Of a stretch of DNA of 64,000 nucleotides, positions 1 to 6,491 are shown one piece after another. The translations under genes and the position numbers were made by a program. Below the pieces are notes generated by a model that worked only from the letters and a program-made list of their open reading frames with translations, had not been told where the DNA came from and made no database searches. This stretch comes from Chitinophagaceae bacterium. GTDB taxonomy: Bacteria > Bacteroidota > Bacteroidia > Chitinophagales > Chitinophagaceae. Location: assembly GCA_004173235.1 (NCBI GenBank), contig SEAC01000002.1, positions 1 to 64,000 on the forward strand, in the 5' to 3' direction. Within the stretch, counting starts at the first letter, position 1. Each line of letters opens with the position of its first letter.

Positions 1-645
1 CGCGTGAACATGCCTTACGTTACCGAGCGCTGGCTGGGTGGCATGCTCACCAACTTCAACACCGTTCGCAAGAGCGTGAAGAAGATGCAGAGCATCGACA
101 AAATGCTGACCGACGGTTCGTTCGACTCCATCACCAAGAAGGAGCGCCTGACCCTCAGCCGCGATAAAGACAAGATGGAAAAGGTACTGGGTGGTATCGC
201 CCAGCTGGGCCGCGTGCCGGCTGCCCTCTTCATCGTAGACATCGGCCACGAGCACATCGCTCTTGCCGAAGCCAAGCGCCTGGGCATCCAGACCTTTGGT
301 GTGGTGGATACGAACTGCGACCCCAACAAGGTTGACTTCGCTATCCCCGGCAACGACGACGCTACCAAGTCGATCGCGATCATCACCAACTACATCACTG
401 CAGCTATCGCTGAAGGCCTCTCCGAGCGCCAGACTGCGAAAGACGAAGACGGTGAAGACGCCAACGACGGCGAAAACGACAAGCGCGCATCGCGCCTCGA
501 GGCTGAAGCGAACGCCGAAGGCGGTCGTGGTGGCCGCGGTGGCCGCGGTCCTGGTGCCGGCGGCCCCGGTGCTGGTGGTCCTGGTGGCCCGCGTCGCCGC
601 ACTCCCGCCGGTGGCGGTGGTGCCCGTCGCCCGGGCGGGCGCTAG
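1..645 (+). CDS. rpsB: 30S ribosomal protein S2, 5'-truncated by window edge
   Basis: Ribosomal protein S2 of the small subunit. The frame is open from base 1 and the [17 protein letters not shown] stretch matches the region near residue 90 of E. coli S2, so roughly the first 90 residues lie outside the window. The conserved core continues through the [15 protein letters not shown] segment (here [16 protein letters not shown]) and the ITNYI helix. The last ~70 residues are an extension beyond the usual S2 core: first acidic ([14 protein letters not shown]), then rich in Gly, Arg, Pro and Ala with RGG-like units. tsf follows 220 bp downstream on the same strand, the common bacterial order. The stop codon is followed directly by a copy of a dispersed GCTTCGGCTGCGCTCAGC repeat. 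Identity is certain; the tail function is unknown. Confidence 0.97.
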   Translation, partial: RVNMPYVTERWLGGMLTNFNTVRKSVKKMQSIDKMLTDGSFDSITKKERLTLSRDKDKMEKVLGGIAQLGRVPAALFIVDIGHEHIALAEAKRLGIQTFGVVDTNCDPNKVDFAIPGNDDATKSIAIITNYITAAIAEGLSERQTAKDEDGEDANDGENDKRASRLEAEANAEGGRGGRGGRGPGAGGPGAGGPGGPRRRTPAGGGGARRPGGR

Positions 646-672
646 GCTTCGGCTGCGCTCAGCCTCACAGCT
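646..672 (+). repeat. Family D repeat copy abutting the rpsB stop
   Basis: GCTTCGGCTGCGCTCAGC begins directly after the rpsB stop codon and continues into CTCACAG. The same core occurs as three tandem units at 1809-1934 and as two copies inside the metalloprotease gene at 59271-59320. Confidence 0.7.
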
Positions 673-750
673 GGCATGCTCCAATCACGGGGCACTTAGA
701 TCGATCCGTCCTCATTTGCCGACAGTTCTTTCTAAAGAATCATTCTATAA

Positions 751-829
751 CAATACAGTTCCGCATCCGCGGAACTGTATTGTATTAATACTGGTTGAAA
801 GACGAGTTATCGTTGTCATTAGCGATAAC
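751..829 (+). promoter_or_regulatory. Two hairpins between rpsB and tsf
   Basis: A perfect 14-bp stem (751-764 with 769-782, loop ATCC) is followed by a second short stem (806-812 with 823-829). Neither is followed by a run of T, so this is not a classical terminator. It could be a processing site or attenuator that separates rpsB and tsf expression. The function is inferred; the base pairing is seen directly. Confidence 0.5.
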
Positions 830-865
830 CACAAACTACAAACTTCAAACTAAAAACTTTCCCTC

Positions 866-1486
866 ATGTCTACTGTAACCATTACAGCCCAGGATATCAA
901 CAAGCTGCGCCAGGCAACAGGCGCCGGTATGATGGATTGCCGCAAGGCCCTCACCGAGACCAACGGCGACTTCGAAGCCGCCATAGAGCTCAACGACGTG
1001 ACCGTGAACGGTGCCAAGATATCCGACATGATCAACGACAAGCTGGCCTCCATCGGCGAGAAGATCGGCGTATCGCGTTTCGAGCGCGTGGAAGCTCCTT
1101 ATGTTGCTTCCTACATCCACGGTGCCAACCGCATGGGTGTGCTCGTTGCCTTCAACAAAGAAGCAGGCGAAGCAGGCAAAGACGTAGCGATGCAGATCGC
1201 CGCGATGAACCCCGTTGCCGTTGACGAAAGCTCCGTGCCTGCCGACGTGGTAGAGCGCGAGAAGGCCGTGATCATGGACATCATCCAGCAGGATCCCAAG
1301 ATGGCAGGCAAACCCCAGGACATGCTCGAGAAGATCTCCCAGGGCAAGCTCAACGCCTTCTTCAAGGAAAGCACTCTCAGCGCGCAGGCCTTCGTAAAAG
1401 ACGGCTCCAAGTCGGTTGCCGACTACCTGAAGAGCGTTGATGGCGACCTGAAAGTGATCGAGTTCAAGCGTGTAGCGCTGGGATAA
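866..1486 (+). CDS. tsf: Elongation factor Ts with an internal deletion
   Basis: EF-Ts, the nucleotide exchange factor of EF-Tu. The N-terminal TGAGMMDCRKAL motif, the C-terminal core (IGVSRFERVEAPYVASYIHGANRMGVLVAFN) and the end (FVKDGSKSVADYLKSV) are clear. The protein has 206 residues, against about 270-283 for the family. After DFEAAIE (near residue 42) the sequence jumps straight to LNDVTVNGAKISDMIND, which in other EF-Ts proteins lies about 70 residues further on. The end of the UBA-like domain and the TDFVA motif, whose Asp-Phe pair contacts EF-Tu in E. coli, are therefore missing while the frame stays open. tsf is normally essential, so this is either a real, damaging deletion or an assembly collapse. 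The ATG at 866 fits the family start. Confidence 0.9.
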   Translation: MSTVTITAQDINKLRQATGAGMMDCRKALTETNGDFEAAIELNDVTVNGAKISDMINDKLASIGEKIGVSRFERVEAPYVASYIHGANRMGVLVAFNKEAGEAGKDVAMQIAAMNPVAVDESSVPADVVEREKAVIMDIIQQDPKMAGKPQDMLEKISQGKLNAFFKESTLSAQAFVKDGSKSVADYLKSVDGDLKVIEFKRVALG

Positions 1487-1512
1487 GACCGCATCAACAT
1501 ACAACACAGATA

Positions 1513-1540
1513 CGAGCCCCGTCACACGATGGGGCTTGTT
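1513..1540 (+). terminator. Terminator downstream of tsf
   Basis: GAGCCCCGTC and its partner GATGGGGCTTG form a stem around an ACAC loop 27 bp after the tsf stop, followed by a T/G-rich stretch. It probably ends the rpsB-tsf transcript. Confidence 0.7.
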
Positions 1541-1593
1541 GTTGGTGGTGTATTGGTTTATTAGTTCATTGGTTTATTGGTAAGGAGTTACCG

Positions 1594-1789
1594 GCCCCCG
1601 CCATGCCTCCCCCCCCCAGTGCTGCGCACGTAGTTCCCGGTGCTGCGCACCGGGATGACGGGCGCTCCCGTGAAAAAAGGAAGGCGCGGCCGGGAGCCTA
1701 TCCCACTGATGCCCACGGCCGCGCCCCTTCTGCACCCTCGGTGCGGCCGTCATCCCGGCACGACGTGCCGGGATCTAATTGGTAGGTCC
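1594..1789. repeat. Family B long direct repeat, copy 1
   Basis: About 196 bp that recur almost unchanged at 1944-2137. Each copy contains several palindromes (GGTGCTGCGCACC, GGCACGACGTGCC, and a GGCGCGGCC/GGCCGCGCC pair) and ends in GGTAGGTCC. Shorter relatives of the CCGGGATGACG core occur at 52440-52590. Open reading frames through this block are incidental: they have no recognisable product and read through the repeats. Confidence 0.85.
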
Positions 1790-1808
1790 ATTTGGGGGAG
1801 GCCGCAGT

Positions 1809-1934
1809 GCCCTCGCTTCGGCTGCGCTCAGCGTGACAGCAGCTTCCGGTGCCTTCGCTTCGGTTGCGCTCAGCGTGACAGCGGATTCCGGTGGCTTCGC
1901 TTCGGCTGCGCTCAGCGTGACAGCAGATTCCGGT
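1809..1934 (+). repeat. Family D tandem array, three 42-bp units
   Basis: Units at 1809-1850, 1851-1892 and 1893-1934, each with the core GCTTCGG(C/T)TGCGCTCAGC then GTGACAGC and ending TTCCGGT. The array sits exactly between the two family B copies. The whole gene-free stretch 1487-2166 is thus terminator, a word-like TTGGTTTATT repeat (about 1552-1582), B, D array, B. Confidence 0.9.
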
Positions 1935-1943
1935 GCCGCGTTG

Positions 1944-2137
1944 CCCCCCGCCATGCTTCCCCCCCGTGCTGCGCACGTAGTTCCCGGTGCTGCGCACCGG
2001 GATGACGGGCGCTCCCGTGGAAAAAAGGAAGGCGCGGCAGGGAGCCCATCCTACTGATGCCCACGGCCGCGCCTCTTCTGCACCCTCGGTGCGGCCGTCA
2101 TCCCGGCACGACGTGCCGGGATCTAAATGGTAGGTCC
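1944..2137. repeat. Family B long direct repeat, copy 2
   Basis: Near-identical to 1594-1789, differing by a few substitutions and short indels in the C run. A third, partial copy of its end (GCACGACGTGCCGGGATCT) runs from about 2151 up to the stop codon of the acyltransferase gene at 2167. Confidence 0.85.
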
Positions 2138-2166
2138 TTGTTGGGCGATGCACGACGTGCCGGGAT

Positions 2167-3123
2167 CTACACCTGCCCCTTCACCTGCACCGCCGCCCAG
2201 GCCAGGAGCGGCGCCAATAGAAATACGGTGAGCGAAGCGAGCGCCGGAAGCCAGATGAGCGACAGCACCGCCAGCAACAACAGGTAAAACGGATACAGGA
2301 TCATCAGCAGCGCCGCCATCACCGAATCGAAATGGTCGTTGTTGAAACGCGCCGTGGTGAGGGCCTTCACCCCGAAATAAAGCGGTGCATGCAGCAACGT
2401 GCCCACGACGGCAAAAGGAGCCAGCAACACCCGCTTCCAGGCGGCAAGGGGCACCGAAAGCCTTTGCTTCAAGGCCCGCGTATCGCGCGCATCGATCTGC
2501 CACACAAGCCCTTCCAGCTGCGTGCGCAGCTGCCTGTTGAACTCGGCGAAGCGTAACCCGTCGCTCGGTTGTAGTTCTACGGTATTCCGATCGAGGGGCG
2601 TGCCGTAATTGATCCATACGTTCTTTCCGAAATTGCGAAAGGGGCTATAGTTGAATCCTACCGGCAGCACCGTAAGCGGGATGCCTTCCTGCCAGGCGCT
2701 CAGTGCGAGGCGTGCCGTGCCCTTGCGCAGCGGCCGCAGCTGCCACTCGTTCACGCAGCCTCCCTCGCTGAAGATCAGCACCACGCCGTTGTTGCGAAAC
2801 ACCTCGCGGCAGGCGGCAAAGGTGCCGTAGTTCTGACCCAGGTTTTCGGCGCCCTCCGAAGAGCGATACACGGGCAGCAGGTGAAAAACGTCGATCAGCT
2901 TGCGGAGACCTTTGTGCGCAAACGCATCGCCCCGCGCAAGCGAATACAGCGGCTTATCGAGCAGTATGGTAAGGATGATGCCGTCGAGGAAAGAGTTGGG
3001 ATGATTCGCGCACAGCAGCAGCGGCCCCTCCGCGCGCAGCCACTCGGGCCGGTTCACATACACGTGGCGGCAGAAGATCTTTATGGCAAGACGGGCGTAT
3101 GCTTTGAGAAACCGGTACAGCAC
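2167..3123 (-). CDS. PlsC-like lysophospholipid acyltransferase family protein
   Basis: Membrane-associated acyltransferase of the PlsC/LPLAT family (318 aa), expected to transfer an acyl chain to a glycerol-phosphate or lysolipid in the inner membrane. Motif I is NHPNSFLDG (the NHxxxxD type) near residue 40, and motif III is FSEGGC near residue 120. Two hydrophobic segments close the protein (about residues 260-312), an extension beyond the minimal fold. A -7 box (TACCTTCC on the minus strand, 3128-3135) ends four bases before the ATG, suggesting a leaderless transcript. The 3' end runs into the family B repeat block. The exact substrate cannot be told from sequence alone. Confidence 0.85.
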   Translation of the reverse strand: MLYRFLKAYARLAIKIFCRHVYVNRPEWLRAEGPLLLCANHPNSFLDGIILTILLDKPLYSLARGDAFAHKGLRKLIDVFHLLPVYRSSEGAENLGQNYGTFAACREVFRNNGVVLIFSEGGCVNEWQLRPLRKGTARLALSAWQEGIPLTVLPVGFNYSPFRNFGKNVWINYGTPLDRNTVELQPSDGLRFAEFNRQLRTQLEGLVWQIDARDTRALKQRLSVPLAAWKRVLLAPFAVVGTLLHAPLYFGVKALTTARFNNDHFDSVMAALLMILYPFYLLLLAVLSLIWLPALASLTVFLLAPLLAWAAVQVKGQV

Positions 3124-3127
3124 GGCG

Positions 3128-3135
3128 GGAAGGTA
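3128..3135 (-). promoter_or_regulatory. -7 box of the acyltransferase gene
   Basis: TACCTTCC on the minus strand, four bases before the ATG at 3123, close to the Bacteroidota consensus TAnnTTTG. Confidence 0.45.
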
Positions 3136-3217
3136 CGATCGGGCACCGTCAATCGTGAGCGGTCAGCCGTGAGCGGTGAGCCGTCGTCGGGCCACCTGCG
3201 GACCGTCGCTTTCGCAT

Positions 3218-4027
3218 TCAGGGGTCGAGGAGCGACTCCAGGAGCACCGCCCCCGCATCCGCCACTTCGTACACCTGCGCCGACTTCCAGCGGATCAGGC
3301 CTTTCTTGCGCAGCGAAGCGAGCAGCTTGTTGTTGCCGCTGTCGCTGAGGCCGGTCACCGCGCGGAGGCGACCGTACGACACGCGGTGGGGAGGCTGCCC
3401 GCACAACCAGAGCAGGAGCCGCGCGGCGTCGGCAATGTGCGAGTCGCGGCAGCCCGCCATGGGCCCCGATCGCAGTGCGCCGCACACCTTCTGTTCCGGG
3501 ATGCCTGCGCTGAAGCAGCGCTGCAGGCGCGCGCGGTATTGCGCCTCGCTCCAGGTGCGTTGCCAGGCCTCCGCGAGGTCGGGAGGAAGGCCCATGGCTC
3601 CCGGTAGCGGGCTTTGCGGGACGGGAAGACCCGCCGGGGACTCCGTTAGCGGGACAAGGGGGACGGTAAGATGCGCCGGGGGCCCGCTCAGCGGGTCGAA
3701 GGGGATGGAAAGCTTCCCCGAGGGTACAGTCAGCGGGGCGGAGAGGTTTGGAAGTAGCGTCGCGAACCCGGGCAGCGGGGATAAGGGGACGGGAAGTATG
3801 CCCGGGATTCCGGTGAGTTCCGCCTCGGGGACGGCCACTTGCTTCGAGGACCCGTGCAGTTGGTCCGGGTGCGCCGCCACAGCGTCTTGCGGGACGGGAA
3901 GTTCCTTAAAAGATCCGTTGCGCTGCGCGAGGGCCTCTTCCAGGCGCAGGTTTTTCTCGGCCAGTGCCGCCACCAGTGCCGACAGTCTCCGGTTTTCGGT
4001 GTGCAGCAGTTCCAGTTCGGGTTGCAT
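3218..4027 (-). CDS. Coiled-coil, tandem-repeat and winged-helix-like protein
   Basis: No family name is recognised. The 269-residue protein has three parts. Residues 1-40 are a Leu-rich heptad helix (coiled coil). Residues ~53-150 hold about seven 14-residue units of the pattern LxVPxxPLxGxPAx, encoded by a 42-nt minisatellite. The C-terminal ~110 residues end in a winged-helix-like fold (VSYGRLRAVTGLSDSGNNKLLASLRKKGLIRW). The last part suggests DNA binding; the first suggests dimers; the middle could be a length-variable linker. The ATG at 4027 is chosen because the coiled coil starts there; the upstream in-frame start gives a Cys/Arg-rich extension with no character. Divergent from the DUF3667 gene at 4129. 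Confidence 0.7.
   Translation of the reverse strand: MQPELELLHTENRRLSALVAALAEKNLRLEEALAQRNGSFKELPVPQDAVAAHPDQLHGSSKQVAVPEAELTGIPGILPVPLSPLPGFATLLPNLSAPLTVPSGKLSIPFDPLSGPPAHLTVPLVPLTESPAGLPVPQSPLPGAMGLPPDLAEAWQRTWSEAQYRARLQRCFSAGIPEQKVCGALRSGPMAGCRDSHIADAARLLLWLCGQPPHRVSYGRLRAVTGLSDSGNNKLLASLRKKGLIRWKSAQVYEVADAGAVLLESLLDP
3576..3869 (-). repeat. 42-nt coding minisatellite, about seven units
   Basis: Units of exactly 42 nt start at 3618, 3660, 3702, 3744, 3786 and 3828, with a more degenerate one at 3576. Each opens with GGGACGGGAAG or a close variant on the plus strand. The period is a multiple of three, so changes in copy number keep the reading frame of the gene at 3218-4027. Confidence 0.85.
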
Positions 4028-4128
4028 AGTGCAGGTTTTGGGTTGCAGTAAGGTACGAAACCTGCTACATCCCGCAAAGCACACCTTGCTTCCGGCCGGA
4101 ATCGGTACCTTAGTCGCAATACACGCCT

Positions 4129-5016
4129 ATGGCCCGCGCGCGCGCACAGGAACCGACCACCGTTTCGCAAAGAACCCCGGCCACCGAAGCCTGCCGCAAC
4201 TGCGGCGCGCCCCTGGACGGTAACTTCTGCAGCCAGTGCGGCGAAAAACGCTTCACCCCGCACGACCGCTCGCTCGGCCACCTGGCCCACGACGCCATAC
4301 ACTTCGTGACGCATTTCGATGGCGCCTTCTTCCGCACGCTGCGCACCGTATTTACACGGCCAGGTCAACTCTCGCTCGACTACAGCAATGGCATCCGCAA
4401 GAAATATTTCAAGCCGGTCTCGCTGCTGATGCTGCTCGTGGTGCTCTACTTACTCTTCCCGCTCTTCCAGGGATTGAACATGCACCTGAGCGCACTCGTT
4501 GCGCCCCAGTATAACTACGAGTGGCTGGTGGCGCCGATGGTGCGCAAAGCGATGGCGCACCACCATTGGACCTTCGCGCAGCTGGCGGAGCACTACAGCG
4601 CGCACTCGCCCGCCATATCCAAGCTGGCCATCTTCGCCGTTCCGCCGCTGTGCGGCATCGTGTTGTGCGTGCTCTTCTTTTACAAGCGCCGCTACTATTT
4701 CGACCAGGTGGTGCTCGGCATCGAGCTCGTGTCGTTTTACGTTGCCTACCAGTTCCTGCTGCTGCCGCTGGTGGCGGTGGTGGTCACCTTCCTGTATCGC
4801 CCTGCGCTCGCTTTTTTCAGCGACGACAACCAGTGGTTCGAAGCCATCCGCATCCTTGGCGACGTGGCCTTTGCAACCGCCGCACTTGCGCGCTTCTACG
4901 GCCAGCGCTGGTGGGCAACGGTGCCGCAGGCAGTGGTGTACCTCGGGCTTTTTTACCTCGGCGTGATGTATGTGCACCACGTGCTGGTGTTCCTCATTAC
5001 GATGTTCGTGCTCTGA
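4129..5016 (+). CDS. DUF3667 domain membrane protein with zinc ribbon
   Basis: A 295-residue inner-membrane protein of the DUF3667 type. Near residue 22 it has a two-pair zinc ribbon, CRNCGAPLDGNFCSQCGEKR (CxxC-x9-CxxC). This is followed by the family's typical HDAIHFVTHFDGAFFRTLRTVFTRPG segment and KYFKPVSLL before the first membrane helix. Four to five hydrophobic segments follow up to the C-terminus. The biochemical role of the family is unknown. The next gene begins about 100 bp downstream on the same strand. Confidence 0.8.
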   Translation: MARARAQEPTTVSQRTPATEACRNCGAPLDGNFCSQCGEKRFTPHDRSLGHLAHDAIHFVTHFDGAFFRTLRTVFTRPGQLSLDYSNGIRKKYFKPVSLLMLLVVLYLLFPLFQGLNMHLSALVAPQYNYEWLVAPMVRKAMAHHHWTFAQLAEHYSAHSPAISKLAIFAVPPLCGIVLCVLFFYKRRYYFDQVVLGIELVSFYVAYQFLLLPLVAVVVTFLYRPALAFFSDDNQWFEAIRILGDVAFATAALARFYGQRWWATVPQAVVYLGLFYLGVMYVHHVLVFLITMFVL

Positions 5017-5119
5017 GCAACCCATCGCCCCCGATCTTCAGTTCATGCAGCCCGCGCTGGCGGCGCCCAACCGTTGCAGCCACCTTTGCATGCGCGCAGT
5101 GGCGCGTCAATGCAACCAA

Positions 5120-6427
5120 ATGAAAAAGATCCTCTTTGCTTCGCTGCTCCTGCTTCCCGCATTCGTGCATGGCCAATCGCTCTTCGACCGCGTAAAGCAA
5201 AAAGCGAAAACGCGCGTGAACCAGCAGGTAGACAAAGGCATCGACCGCGCTCTCGACGGCGCCGAAAAGACGGTGAAGGACGATAACGCTCCTGCAACAG
5301 GTGCAGCGCCCGCCGCGCCAACAGAGGCGAGCGCACCGAAGGCCCTGGAGCAGCCTGGCGCCGAACCCGCCTTCCGCAGCTATTCGCGCTACGACTTCGT
5401 GCCCGGTGCAGATATCGTTTTTGCTGAAGACTTCGCGCAGGACGCCATCGGCGAGTTTCCGCTGCAATGGAGCACCAACAACCGCGGCGAAGCCGTTACC
5501 ATCGATGGCTTTGATGGCAAGTGGCTGCGGATGTTCAAAGAAGGCGTGTTTGTGTCGCCGGCGGTAAAGAATTTGCCTGCCAACTTCACCCTCGAGTTCG
5601 ACGTAGTGCTGCACCTGCCGCCCAATACGCTGCATACCAACTACCCGCAGCTCGACATCATGCTGCTGGCGCTCGAAGCCGGTGCCGACAAAACGCGCAA
5701 GTTCCTCAACGGGCAGCAACACCCGAAGGCCGAACTGGAACTGATGATCGCGCCCTACCCCGACGACCGCTCCAAGATCTCGATCGAAACCCACGACGAT
5801 CGCGAGCTGTTCTTCAGCAAGCATGGCCGCGACCTGCCGCAGCTGGGAGCCTATGTGAACAAGCGCACGCACTTTGCTTTTTGGGTGCAGGGCAGCCGCC
5901 TCCGCTTGTGGATCAACGGCGAAAAAGTATACGACCTGCCGCAGGCAATGCCCACACGCGCAGCGTTTACGCAGCTCGCGTTCGAAACGCACAATTCGCC
6001 TTACGAAGAGGAGCAGCTGGGCTACTATCTTTCCAACGTGCGTTTTGCGCAAGGCGCCCCCGACCTGCGGAGCAAATTTCTTGCAGAAGGACGCTTTGCT
6101 ACGAGCGGCATCCTGTTCAGCAGCAACTCCGACGTGATCCAACCCGAGAGCGCCGGGGTGCTGGCCGAGATCGCGGCGCTGCTGAAAGAAAATGCCGCAC
6201 TGCGCGTGCAGATCGTCGGGCACACCGACAGCGACGGCGATGATGCGAAGAACCTGACGCTTTCGAAGGCGCGCGCTGCGGCGGTGAAGGCCGCACTCAG
6301 CACGCAGTATGGCATCGATGCCGCCCGCATGGATAGCGACGGCAAGGGCGAGGCCCAGCCGGCAGCGCCCAACGCCACCGCCGAAGGCAAGGCCAGGAAC
6401 CGGAGGGTGGAGTTTGTGAAGCTTTGA
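5120..6427 (+). CDS. OmpA family outer-membrane protein
   Basis: A 435-residue exported protein. MKKILFASLLLLPAFVHGQ is a signal peptide, which fixes the ATG at 5120; the open frame reaches further upstream into the preceding gene. The middle (residues ~110-310) resembles a jelly-roll or laminin-G-like beta domain (LEFDVVLHLP, AFWVQGSRLRLWINGEKVYDL). The C-terminal ~110 residues are an OmpA/MotB peptidoglycan-binding domain with ILFSSNSDVIQPES, VGHTDSDGDDAKNLTLSKARAAAVK and the closing NRRVEFVKL. Residues 20-110 are charged and Ala-rich. It likely anchors the outer membrane to peptidoglycan. Confidence 0.88.
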   Translation: MKKILFASLLLLPAFVHGQSLFDRVKQKAKTRVNQQVDKGIDRALDGAEKTVKDDNAPATGAAPAAPTEASAPKALEQPGAEPAFRSYSRYDFVPGADIVFAEDFAQDAIGEFPLQWSTNNRGEAVTIDGFDGKWLRMFKEGVFVSPAVKNLPANFTLEFDVVLHLPPNTLHTNYPQLDIMLLALEAGADKTRKFLNGQQHPKAELELMIAPYPDDRSKISIETHDDRELFFSKHGRDLPQLGAYVNKRTHFAFWVQGSRLRLWINGEKVYDLPQAMPTRAAFTQLAFETHNSPYEEEQLGYYLSNVRFAQGAPDLRSKFLAEGRFATSGILFSSNSDVIQPESAGVLAEIAALLKENAALRVQIVGHTDSDGDDAKNLTLSKARAAAVKAALSTQYGIDAARMDSDGKGEAQPAAPNATAEGKARNRRVEFVKL

Positions 6428-6491
6428 GACGGCTGCGCAGCGGGTTACAAGGCAGCGGAAATGCAGTATATTCCGGGTAGAAACAACTGCC

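Noticed and set aside
1809..1934. Possible CRISPR array (three 42-bp units)
   Set aside because: The units are contiguous without unique spacers, and the same unit occurs elsewhere as a dispersed repeat.
1603..2287. Several overlapping open frames of 60-160 codons
   Set aside because: They read through direct repeats B and D, are present on both strands and have no recognisable domain.
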